From Comamonadaceae bacterium (GTDB taxonomy: Bacteria > Pseudomonadota > Gammaproteobacteria > Burkholderiales > Burkholderiaceae_C), in contig CANCCE010000112.1 in NCBI GenBank assembly GCA_947374505.1, forward strand, positions 1 to 8,678: 8,678 nucleotides of DNA, in the 5' to 3' direction. The position numbers were made by a program, and so were the translations under genes. This document shows, in pieces, positions 1 through 5,821 of the stretch (position 1 is the first letter of the stretch; each line of letters starts with the position of its first letter). Under the pieces are notes generated by a model. That model ran no database searches. It worked only from the letters and a program-made list of their open reading frames with translations, and had not been told where the DNA came from.

Positions 1-1
1 C

Positions 2-1360
2 GTGCGCGACCAAGCCACACTCGAAGCGGCCAGCGGGGTCATTCAAGATCAGTTTGCCGATTTGCAAACCAGCACCGTGGCTGAGGGCGGTGAATTTAAA
101 CTCGTGGCCAGCATCCGGCCTGAAGCCGCCCGCCGCGTGCAAGAGCAAGCGCTGAAACAAAACATCGTCACCCTGCACAACCGGATCAACGAGCTCGGCG
201 TCGCCGAACCGGTGATTCAGCAGCAGGGCCTTGACCGCATCGTCGTGCAATTGCCCGGCGTGCAAGACACTGCCAAGGCCAAAGACATTCTGGGCCGTAC
301 CGCCACGCTGGAAATGCGTTTGGTCGACGAGAGCGCCGAAGGCCGCGCCGCCGAAAGCGGCAGCGGTGCCGTGCCTTTTGGCTCGGAGCGTTTTGCCGGC
401 CGTGACGGCCGCGCGGTGATTGTGAAAAAGCAGGTCATCCTGACCGGTGAAAGCCTGACCGACGCCCAACCCGGTTTTGAATCGCAAAGCCAGCAGCCCA
501 AAGTCGACCTGACCGTGGATGCCAAAGGTGGCCGCATCATGCGCGACACCAGCCGCGAAAACGTCAAGAAACGCATGGCCATCGTGTTGTTTGAAAAAGG
601 CCGCGGCGAAGTGCTGACCGCACCGGTGATCCAAAGTGAGCTCGGCAACCGCTTCCAGATTTCAGGCTCGATGACGGTCACCGAAGCCAACGACCTGGCA
701 CTGCTGCTGCGCGCCGGCTCCTTGGCCGCGCCGATGGACATCATCGAAGAACGCACCATCGGCCCGAGCCTGGGCGCTGAGAACATTGCCAAAGGTTTCA
801 GCAGCGTGATCTGGGGCTTCCTCGTGATCGTCGCTTTCATGGGCACGTATTACATGTTGTTCGGCCTGTTCTCCGGGCTGGCGCTGGCGGTGAATTTGTT
901 GCTGTTGATCGCCGTGCTGTCGATGCTGCAAGCCACCCTGACCTTGCCCGGCATGGCCGCCATGGCGCTGGCGCTGGGCATGGCGATTGACTCCAACGTG
1001 CTGATCAATGAGCGCGTGCGCGAAGAACTGCGCAACGGTGCCTCACCGCAAGCAGCGATTCAAGTCGGCTACGACCGCGCTTGGGCGACTATTTTTGACT
1101 CGAACATCACCACGCTGATCGCCGGCTTGGCGCTGCTGGCCTTTGGCTCCGGCCCGGTGCGCGGCTTTGCGGTGGTGCATTGCATCGGCATTCTGACCAG
1201 CATGTTCTCAGCCGTGTTTTTCTCACGCGGCTTGGTGAACCTTTGGTACGGCCGGCAGAAAAAACTCAAAAGCATTTCCATCGGCACCATCTGGCGCGCC
1301 GCGCCTGAGGCTGCGGCCGGCGACAAGCCCGCCCGCAAGTCGCTGCCTTCAGCCCACTGA
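2..1360 (+). CDS. secD: Protein translocase subunit SecD, C-terminal part (5' end outside window)
   Basis: SecD is an inner-membrane accessory subunit of the Sec translocon. With SecF it uses the proton motive force to pull exported proteins to the periplasmic side. The frame is open from the left edge, so the GTG at base 2 is an internal valine codon rather than a start. The 452 visible residues lack the N-terminus with TM1; betaproteobacterial SecD is usually a little over 600 residues. Visible: the end of the large periplasmic P1 domain (about 30-260, with LGRTATLEMRLV at 98-109 and LTGESLTDAQPGFE at 147-160), then TM2-TM6 (about 266-288, 291-311, 316-334, 365-384, 387-408). TM4 carries GMAIDSNVLINERVREEL; Asp330 matches the functionally essential TM4 aspartate of E. 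coli SecD (D519). The tail after 430 is short, polar and alanine-rich. secF follows after 27 bases, as in most proteobacteria. yajC, tgt and queA are expected upstream but not seen. Confidence 0.97.
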   Translation: MRDQATLEAASGVIQDQFADLQTSTVAEGGEFKLVASIRPEAARRVQEQALKQNIVTLHNRINELGVAEPVIQQQGLDRIVVQLPGVQDTAKAKDILGRTATLEMRLVDESAEGRAAESGSGAVPFGSERFAGRDGRAVIVKKQVILTGESLTDAQPGFESQSQQPKVDLTVDAKGGRIMRDTSRENVKKRMAIVLFEKGRGEVLTAPVIQSELGNRFQISGSMTVTEANDLALLLRAGSLAAPMDIIEERTIGPSLGAENIAKGFSSVIWGFLVIVAFMGTYYMLFGLFSGLALAVNLLLLIAVLSMLQATLTLPGMAAMALALGMAIDSNVLINERVREELRNGASPQAAIQVGYDRAWATIFDSNITTLIAGLALLAFGSGPVRGFAVVHCIGILTSMFSAVFFSRGLVNLWYGRQKKLKSISIGTIWRAAPEAAAGDKPARKSLPSAH

Positions 1361-1387
1361 CACAGACCCGACAGAAAAGAGCCCACC

Positions 1388-2347
1388 ATGGAGTTTTTCA
1401 AAATCCGCAAGGACATTCCGTTCATGCGGCATGCCCTGATTTTCAATGTCATTTCCTTCGCCACTTTTGTGTTGGCGGTATTTTTCCTATTTTCTCGCGG
1501 CCTGCATTTGTCGGTGGAATTCACCGGCGGCACCGTCATGGAGGTGGGTTACACACAAGCTGCTGACGTCGGCAAGGTGCGCGACACCGTGGCCGGCCTG
1601 GGCTTTGCCGATGTGCAGGTGCAAACCTTTGGCACCGCCAGCGACGTGATGATCCGCCTGCCGGCGCAAGAAGGCGTCAGCACGGTACAGCAAAGTGAAC
1701 GCGTCATGGCCGCGCTGAAGTTGCAAGATGCACAGGTGGTGATGCGACGCAGCGAATTTGTCGGTCCGCAGGTCGGCAAAGAGCTGGCGCAAGACGGCCT
1801 CAAGGCGCTCGCCATGGTGGTCATCGGCATCATGATTTACCTGGCGATTCGCTTCGAGTGGAAGTACGCCGTCGCGGCCATCATCGCCAACTTGCACGAC
1901 GTCGTCATCATCCTCGGCTTTTTCGCCTTCTTTCAGTGGGAGTTCTCGCTGGCCGTGCTGGCCGCCGTGCTGGCCGTGCTGGGCTATTCAGTCAATGAAT
2001 CAGTGGTGATCTTTGACCGGATTCGGGAGAACTTCCGACGCTACCGGAAGATGCAAACCCGCGAGATCATCGACAACGCGATCACCTCAACCATCAGCCG
2101 AACCATCATCACGCACGGCTCGACCCAGATCATGGTGCTGTCAATGCTGCTGTTTGGCGGCCCAACATTGCATTACTTTGCACTGGCGCTCACCATCGGC
2201 ATCTTGTTCGGCATTTACTCGTCGGTGTTTGTGGCGGCAGCCATCGCCATGTGGCTGGGCATCAAGCGCGAAGACTTGATCAAGCCGGGCAGCGGCAGCA
2301 AGAAAGACGAAGACCCGAACGACCCCAACGCTGGCGCGACGGTCTGA
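1388..2347 (+). CDS. secF: Protein translocase subunit SecF
   Basis: SecF is the second half of the SecD-SecF proton-driven export accessory complex in the inner membrane. The 319 residues match the family length. TM1 is at about 16-36, followed by a short periplasmic domain whose EFTGGTVMEV (44-53) corresponds to the common DFTGGT motif, with Glu in place of the usual Asp. EFVGPQVGKEL (123-133) precedes five more membrane segments (about 137-154, 160-182, 186-207, 240-256, 261-289). GYSVNESVVIFDRIRENFRR (199-218) holds Asp210, equivalent to E. coli SecF D213, and SRTIITHGST (237-246) holds the conserved Arg. The C-terminal tail (300-319) is charged and proline-rich and probably cytosolic. 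The start is supported by an AAAGAG Shine-Dalgarno-like stretch just upstream and by the normal N-terminus. TM4 is encoded by repeated CTGGCCGTG units (1949-1980), giving LAVLAAVLAVLG. Almost certainly co-transcribed with secD. Confidence 0.98.
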   Translation: MEFFKIRKDIPFMRHALIFNVISFATFVLAVFFLFSRGLHLSVEFTGGTVMEVGYTQAADVGKVRDTVAGLGFADVQVQTFGTASDVMIRLPAQEGVSTVQQSERVMAALKLQDAQVVMRRSEFVGPQVGKELAQDGLKALAMVVIGIMIYLAIRFEWKYAVAAIIANLHDVVIILGFFAFFQWEFSLAVLAAVLAVLGYSVNESVVIFDRIRENFRRYRKMQTREIIDNAITSTISRTIITHGSTQIMVLSMLLFGGPTLHYFALALTIGILFGIYSSVFVAAAIAMWLGIKREDLIKPGSGSKKDEDPNDPNAGATV

Positions 2348-2357
2348 AGGTTACAGT

Positions 2358-2379
2358 GTTGGCGCCTCAGTGCGCCAGC
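2358..2379. terminator. Hairpin at the secF/smg convergence, possible bidirectional terminator
   Basis: GTTGGCGC (2358-2365) pairs with GCGCCAGC (2372-2379) around a 6-base loop, an 8-bp stem with one G-T wobble. It begins 10 bases after the secF stop and its loop contains the smg stop codon, so the 3' ends of both convergent genes meet in it. Neither strand has a T-run after the stem, so intrinsic termination is uncertain. Its position is the main argument for it. Confidence 0.35.
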
Positions 2380-2876
2380 CGAAAGTCGGCGTCGTCACAG
2401 AGCTCGTCGAGCACCAATGCATCGGGCTCTTCGCCAACGCTCCAGTAGACCATCAGCACGATGATTTTCAGGTCGTCGAGATCGAGCGGGAAACCCGGTG
2501 CGGCCATGGCGCGGTCCATGACGATTTCGCGCATGGTCGGTGGCAACACACCGGCGGATTCCAAAAAGCACACAAAGCCCAGGGCCTCGGCGCCCAGATG
2601 GTCTTGCTCGGCCACCGAATAAACGCGCAAGCTGTCTGCTGACTGCGCTTGCATCAACACAGGACGCTCAGGGAGCGCACCGATGTCTTCATCGCTGAGG
2701 CCTCCGACGCGCGTGTTCTGAGCCGCCACGTGCAGGCCGCTCAGCCAAGCCAAGGCGGCCTCAATTTCATCGGGCTCAAAGCCAGCCGCAGTGAGTTTGC
2801 GGCCCAGCTGCCGGGGCTCCGGGCAGGCATCGCCTTGCCAATAATTCTCGTAAACGTAGACCAAGACTTCAAACAT
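2367..2876 (-). CDS. smg: Smg family protein (DUF494)
   Basis: The protein is recognised from its start MFEVLVYVYENYWQG, the helical segment LTAAGFEPDEIEAALAWLSGL (28-48), the central RVYSVAEQDHLGAEALGFVCFLESAGVL (84-111) and the signature REIVMDRAMA (116-125) followed by LDDLKIIVLMVYWSVG (133-148). At 169 residues it is slightly longer than E. coli Smg (about 157). The family is cytosolic, mainly helical and acidic, and its function is not established; it is known mostly for lying next to dprA. That arrangement holds here, with smg 67 bases downstream of dprA on the same strand. The frame is open further upstream, but ATG at 2876 is chosen because the family starts there and GGTGG lies directly before it, at unusually short spacing. 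It stops 19 bases from secF. The topoisomerase gene that often follows smg in other proteobacteria is not here. Confidence 0.93.
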   Translation of the reverse strand: MFEVLVYVYENYWQGDACPEPRQLGRKLTAAGFEPDEIEAALAWLSGLHVAAQNTRVGGLSDEDIGALPERPVLMQAQSADSLRVYSVAEQDHLGAEALGFVCFLESAGVLPPTMREIVMDRAMAAPGFPLDLDDLKIIVLMVYWSVGEEPDALVLDELCDDADFRLAH

Positions 2877-2887
2877 ATGCCACCAAT

Positions 2888-2920
2888 ATAACGCAGTTAT
2901 GGCCGCTTCAAAGCGCGGCC
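2888..2920 (-). repeat. Two adjacent inverted repeats in the dprA-smg gap
   Basis: The 67-base gap between dprA and smg contains two back-to-back inverted repeats. GGCCGC (2901-2906) pairs with GCGGCC (2915-2920) around an 8-base loop. ATAAC (2888-2892) pairs with GTTAT (2896-2900) around a 3-base loop. On the transcribed minus strand the GC-rich hairpin comes first and the small AT-rich one lies close to the smg ribosome binding region. No T-run follows the GC-rich stem. They could attenuate or stabilise the dprA-smg message, or affect smg initiation; this is inference. Confidence 0.4.
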
Positions 2921-2943
2921 CTGAGGTTTTGCAGTGCGCAATG

Positions 2944-4110
2944 TCAGGCGCTGGCGATGCGCACAAACAAGCCCCCCGGCAGGCGCGCCACCTCACTGCG
3001 GAGCTCCAGCTCGAGCAGCTGGGCTTGCAGTTGAGCTGTCGGCCAGCCGGTGCGGGCTTGCAATGCGTCGAGGCTCGCGGCGTCAAATCCCAAGGCTTTG
3101 AGCAGTGGATGTTCTGCCTTTTCTTCAGGAATGAGGTCAGGTTTTTCTGTCGGCGTCATGTCGTCAACTTTAGCGGCTTCAGCTGCGGCAAAGGACAGCG
3201 GCAGCCGCAACTCTTCCAACACGTCTAGCGCCGATTCGACCAGCTTGGCCCCTTGCTTGATCAGCAAATGGCAACCGCGTGATTGTGGCGAATGGATAGA
3301 GCCGGGAATGGCAAACACCTCTTTGCCTTGCTCGGCAGCAAGCCGCGCGGTGATGAGTGAACCCGATTGCAAGGCGGCTTCAATCACCAGCGTGCCGTGA
3401 CTCAAGCCCGAAATGATGCGGTTTCGCCGAGGAAAATTAGCCGTCAGCGGTGGCGTGCCCAACGGAAATTCACTGATGATCAAGCCGCGTTCGGCGATGC
3501 GGTGGGCGAGATCCAAGTGCTTTTTGGGATAGACCCGGTCCAGGCCGGTGCCGACCACCGCGACGGTGTGAGCGCCGCCCATCAATGCGCCATCATGCGC
3601 TGCGCCGTCGACTCCGAGCGCCATGCCCGACACCACGCACCAGCCCGCCTCACCAAAGGTCTGCGCGAATTGCCGCGCGTTGACTTCGCCTTGGGGCGTC
3701 GGATTTCGGCTGCCGACAATGGCCAGGCAATGCAATGCGTTCAAAGTCAATTGGGCCTCCGTCTTGGGCACGAGACTGCCGCGCATGAACAAGAGCAACG
3801 GCGGGTCGGTGATGTTCAGCAAGGCGACCGGGTAATGCGCGTCACCCAAGGTGACAACCCGACGATCGTCGCCTGCGGCCAACCAGTCAAGCGTGCTGGC
3901 CAACTGGCCCTGCAGGTCCTCAGGTTCTGTCTGAACAGCGTGCGCTAATCGTTCGGAGCCGACCTCACGCAGCGTTGCAGCGCTTTGTTCAAAAATCGCT
4001 GAGGCTGAACCGAATGCGCTCAGCAACTTGCGGGCGGACTCGTTGCCAACGCCGGAGGTGAGCAACAGCCGCAGCCACGCTTGAAGTTCACCCGCATCCT
4101 GAGCCTTCAT
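2944..4110 (-). CDS. dprA: DNA processing protein DprA (Smf)
   Basis: DprA is a cytosolic protein that binds incoming single-stranded DNA during natural transformation and loads RecA on it. At 388 residues it has the full domain set. The N-terminal helical SAM-like domain (about 8-60) includes LLLTSGVGNESARKLLSAFG. The Rossmann-fold core (about 85-300) carries VGSRNPTPQG (132-141), SGMALGVDGAAH (161-172), GTGLDRVYPKKH (187-198), FPRRNRIISGLS (226-237), ALQSGSLITA (246-255) and a PGS motif at 269-271. After an acidic linker (about 305-333) comes a DprA-type winged-helix domain (about 334-386). The start at 4110 is supported by AGGTG at 4116-4120 (minus strand) and by the usual N-terminal length. 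smg follows on the same strand and def is divergent. DprA is widespread in species not known to be competent, so its presence alone does not show transformability. Confidence 0.97.
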   Translation of the reverse strand: MKAQDAGELQAWLRLLLTSGVGNESARKLLSAFGSASAIFEQSAATLREVGSERLAHAVQTEPEDLQGQLASTLDWLAAGDDRRVVTLGDAHYPVALLNITDPPLLLFMRGSLVPKTEAQLTLNALHCLAIVGSRNPTPQGEVNARQFAQTFGEAGWCVVSGMALGVDGAAHDGALMGGAHTVAVVGTGLDRVYPKKHLDLAHRIAERGLIISEFPLGTPPLTANFPRRNRIISGLSHGTLVIEAALQSGSLITARLAAEQGKEVFAIPGSIHSPQSRGCHLLIKQGAKLVESALDVLEELRLPLSFAAAEAAKVDDMTPTEKPDLIPEEKAEHPLLKALGFDAASLDALQARTGWPTAQLQAQLLELELRSEVARLPGGLFVRIASA

Positions 4111-4172
4111 GCATTCACCTGGTTCAGGGGTCGGCCATATCTGTGGATCATTGTGAAAGCCTCTTTTGTACG

Positions 4173-4210
4173 TATTAAGTTTTAAATTGTTATCTTATTG
4201 GAACTTAATA
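4173..4210. repeat. Perfect 9-bp inverted repeat in the dprA/def intergenic region
   Basis: TATTAAGTT (4173-4181) and AACTTAATA (4202-4210) are exact reverse complements separated by 20 bases, with centres 29 bp apart, close to three helical turns. They lie in a stretch (4171-4220) with only 10 G or C in 50 bases, far below the flanking genes. One arm falls in the spacer of the candidate dprA promoter and the other just past its predicted start site. This is the geometry of an operator bound by a dimer or by two cooperating dimers. The protein that would bind is unknown. Confidence 0.5.
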
Positions 4211-4220
4211 ATCAATTCAA
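4192..4220 (-). promoter_or_regulatory. Candidate sigma70-type promoter of dprA-smg
   Basis: On the minus strand, TTGAAT (4220-4215; 4 of 6 consensus matches) is followed after exactly 17 bases by TAAGAT (4197-4192; 4 of 6). Transcription would start near 4185, leaving a leader of about 75 bases before the dprA ATG. The AT-rich setting favours a promoter but also raises the chance of random matches. Confidence 0.45.
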
Positions 4221-4227
4221 CCTACTT

Positions 4228-4256
4228 TTTGCAGGCTGCTCAATCTGACCGAAAAT
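4228..4256 (+). promoter_or_regulatory. Candidate sigma70-type promoter of def
   Basis: TTTGCA (4228-4233; 4 of 6 matches to TTGACA) and GAAAAT (4251-4256; 4 of 6 matches to TATAAT) are separated by exactly 17 bases. The predicted start near 4263 gives a leader of about 29 bases before the def ATG. It would be the promoter for def and probably for the following fmt-azlC-azlD genes. The match is moderate. Confidence 0.35.
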
Positions 4257-4291
4257 AGAGCCCTCTTTCGCTTTATCTGTCGACGCTCCCG

Positions 4292-4813
4292 ATGACCCAA
4301 CTGACCATTCTTCGTTACCCTGATTCACGCCTGCACACGGTGGCCAAGCCGGTGGCGGCGGTTGACGCCCGCATTCAACGGCTGGTGAGCGACATGTTTG
4401 AAACCATGTATGAGGCGGCGGGCATTGGCCTGGCAGCCAGTCAGGTCGATGTGCATGAGCGCTTGGTGGTGATTGACGTCAGCGAAAAGCGCGATGAGCC
4501 GTTGGTGCTGATCAACCCCGAGATCACATGGGCCAGCGAAGAAACCAGGCTGGGCGAAGAAGGCTGTCTGTCCGTGCCCGGCATTTATGACGGCGTTGAA
4601 CGCTCGATCGCCATCAAGTTGAAAGCGCTGGGCCTTGACGGGCAATTGCAAACGCTCGAAGTCGAAGGCATGCTGGCTGTCTGCATTCAGCACGAGATGG
4701 ATCATTTGATCGGCAAGGTGTTTGTCGAGTATTTGTCGCCACTCAAACGCAACCGCATCAAGACCAAACTCATCAAGCAAAAGAAAGACGAGGAGCGCGA
4801 CGGGGAGCGCTGA
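4292..4813 (+). CDS. def: Peptide deformylase
   Basis: This cytosolic metallohydrolase removes the formyl group from the N-terminal formylmethionine of nascent proteins at the ribosome exit, before methionine aminopeptidase acts. All three family motifs are intact in 173 residues: GIGLAASQ (44-51), EGCLS (90-94, metal ligand Cys92) and QHEMDHL (133-139, metal ligands His134 and His138, catalytic Glu135). The N-terminus TQLTILRYPDSRLHTVAKPV is the normal one for betaproteobacterial Def and fixes the start. The C-terminus is lysine-rich and charged (150-173), consistent with ribosome contact. No recognisable Shine-Dalgarno sequence precedes the ATG. fmt follows after 21 bases, the classic def-fmt pairing that joins the two ends of the formylation cycle. 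dprA is divergent, the mirror of the common dprA/def neighbourhood in other proteobacteria. Confidence 0.98.
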   Translation: MTQLTILRYPDSRLHTVAKPVAAVDARIQRLVSDMFETMYEAAGIGLAASQVDVHERLVVIDVSEKRDEPLVLINPEITWASEETRLGEEGCLSVPGIYDGVERSIAIKLKALGLDGQLQTLEVEGMLAVCIQHEMDHLIGKVFVEYLSPLKRNRIKTKLIKQKKDEERDGER

Positions 4814-4822
4814 GGGCCCCTC

Positions 4823-4828
4823 TAGAAT
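4823..4828 (+). promoter_or_regulatory. Candidate -10 element directly before fmt (possible leaderless start)
   Basis: TAGAAT matches TATAAT at 5 of 6 positions and ends 6 bases before the fmt ATG at 4835. A sigma70 start site would then fall at or next to the A of that ATG, which would give a leaderless fmt transcript. No convincing -35 box is visible at 16-18 bases upstream, and this region is the end of def. There is also no Shine-Dalgarno sequence before fmt. Confidence 0.3.
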
Positions 4829-4834
4829 GACCGC

Positions 4835-5821
4835 ATGCGCGTTATTTTTGCTGGTACCCCTGAGTTCGCCCGAGTGGCTTTGGACAAATTGCACAGTGCC
4901 GGCTTTGACATCGCGCTGGTGCTGACCCAACCCGACCGGCCTGCCGGTCGCGGCATGAAACTGCAGGCTTCGGCCGTCAAGCAGTGGGCCGAAGCTCATC
5001 AGATTCCCGTTGCCCAGCCGCGCAGCCTGCGGCTCGACGGCAAGTACCCGGAAGACGCCACAGTTGCGCGCGCAGCCATTGAGGCCGCCCACGCCGATGT
5101 GATGGTGGTCGCCGCTTATGGTTTGATCCTGCCGCAATGGGTGCTCGACACCCCACGGCTGGGTTGCCTGAATATCCACGGCTCGATCTTGCCGCGTTGG
5201 CGGGGTGCAGCGCCAATTCACCGCGCCATTGAAGCCGGTGACAGCGAGACCGGCGTGACCATCATGCAGATGGATGCCGGCCTCGACACCGGAGACATGC
5301 TGCTGCTAGAGACATGCTCTATCGGTGCCCACGACAGCACCGACATGCTGCATGACCAACTCGCCGAACTCGGCGGCCGGATGATCGTTCAAGCGCTTGA
5401 ATTGGCGGCGAACGGAAGGCTAAAACCCGTCCCCCAGCCAACTGAAGGCATCAGCTACGCCCACAAAATTGACAAGCGCGAAGCCGCGCTCGACTGGACC
5501 CAACCTGTCGCCACACTGGAGCGGCGCATTCGCGCCTTCAACCCCTTTCCAGTGGCCTGTAGCGCACTCAATGGCGAGACCATCAAGTTCTGGCGGGCCG
5601 AGGTGTTGCCGGGTGGTCGCCCGCCCGGCAACGCTGCAGCGGGCGAGGTGATGGCTGCTGGTCCTGTGGGCGTCGACATTGCTGCGATTGACGGCGTTCT
5701 GCGTATTCACCGTCTGCAAAAAGCCGGCGGTAAGCCGCTCGATGCAGCGGATTTTTTGCGCGGTTTTGAGATTCAGTCTGGCCAACGCTTCAGCAACGCA
5801 CCCGCGATTGCTGCGGCATGA
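4835..5821 (+). CDS. fmt: Methionyl-tRNA formyltransferase
   Basis: Fmt transfers the formyl group of 10-formyl-tetrahydrofolate to Met-tRNA(fMet), giving the initiator tRNA used in bacterial translation; it acts in the cytosol. The N-terminal Rossmann-type formyltransferase domain (about 1-200) starts MRVIFAGTPEFA and contains TQPDRPAGRGMKL (31-43). The active-site block NIHGSILPRWRGAAPIHRAI (113-132) holds Asn113 and His115, and Asp151 lies in GLDTGDM. These equal E. coli N106, H108 and D144 with a constant offset of 7. The C-terminal OB-like tRNA-binding domain (about 208-320) begins KIDKREAALDW and ends with LRGFEIQSGQRF. The length of 328 residues is normal or slightly long. A GGRPPGN loop at 260-266 coincides with a DNA inverted repeat. 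The start is set by the conserved N-terminus, although no Shine-Dalgarno sequence is visible. The stop overlaps the azlC start (ATGA). Confidence 0.98.
   Translation: MRVIFAGTPEFARVALDKLHSAGFDIALVLTQPDRPAGRGMKLQASAVKQWAEAHQIPVAQPRSLRLDGKYPEDATVARAAIEAAHADVMVVAAYGLILPQWVLDTPRLGCLNIHGSILPRWRGAAPIHRAIEAGDSETGVTIMQMDAGLDTGDMLLLETCSIGAHDSTDMLHDQLAELGGRMIVQALELAANGRLKPVPQPTEGISYAHKIDKREAALDWTQPVATLERRIRAFNPFPVACSALNGETIKFWRAEVLPGGRPPGNAAAGEVMAAGPVGVDIAAIDGVLRIHRLQKAGGKPLDAADFLRGFEIQSGQRFSNAPAIAAA
5605..5632. repeat. Perfect 9-bp inverted repeat inside fmt
   Basis: GTTGCCGGG (5605-5613) and CCCGGCAAC (5624-5632) are exact reverse complements with a 10-base spacer. They encode the LPGGRPPGN stretch of the Fmt C-terminal domain, a place where Fmt proteins vary in length. 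As RNA this would be a strong hairpin in the coding region. No second copy was seen in the window. Confidence 0.45.

Noticed and set aside
217..846. Antisense open frame (209 codons) opposite secD
   Set aside because: A shadow of the SecD P1 domain; Ser/Arg/Pro-rich translation without recognisable domain, and no promoter or ribosome binding site noted.
1949..1980. Repeated CTGGCCGTG units in secF
   Set aside because: They encode the Leu/Ala/Val-rich fourth membrane helix. Repetition of preferred Leu, Ala and Val codons in a membrane segment explains it without a tandem-repeat element.
2877..3086. In-frame upstream extension of smg that would give a 239-residue protein overlapping the dprA 3' end
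   Set aside because: The added residues look like out-of-frame dprA sequence (many Cys, Arg, Ser), while Smg proteins begin at MFEVLVY. The ATG at 2876 is the natural start.
4325..5221. Long antisense open frame (298 codons) across def and fmt
   Set aside because: It lies opposite two unmistakable enzymes with intact catalytic motifs. Its translation is low-complexity and His/Gln-rich, as expected from reading GC-rich coding DNA backwards, and no family is recognisable.
5292..5321. 10-bp direct repeat GAGACATGCT (5292-5301 and 5309-5318) with an overlapping TAGAG/CTCTA inverted repeat in fmt
   Set aside because: It encodes the normal TGDMLLLE segment of Fmt without evident insertion, so it is most likely chance similarity of codons.
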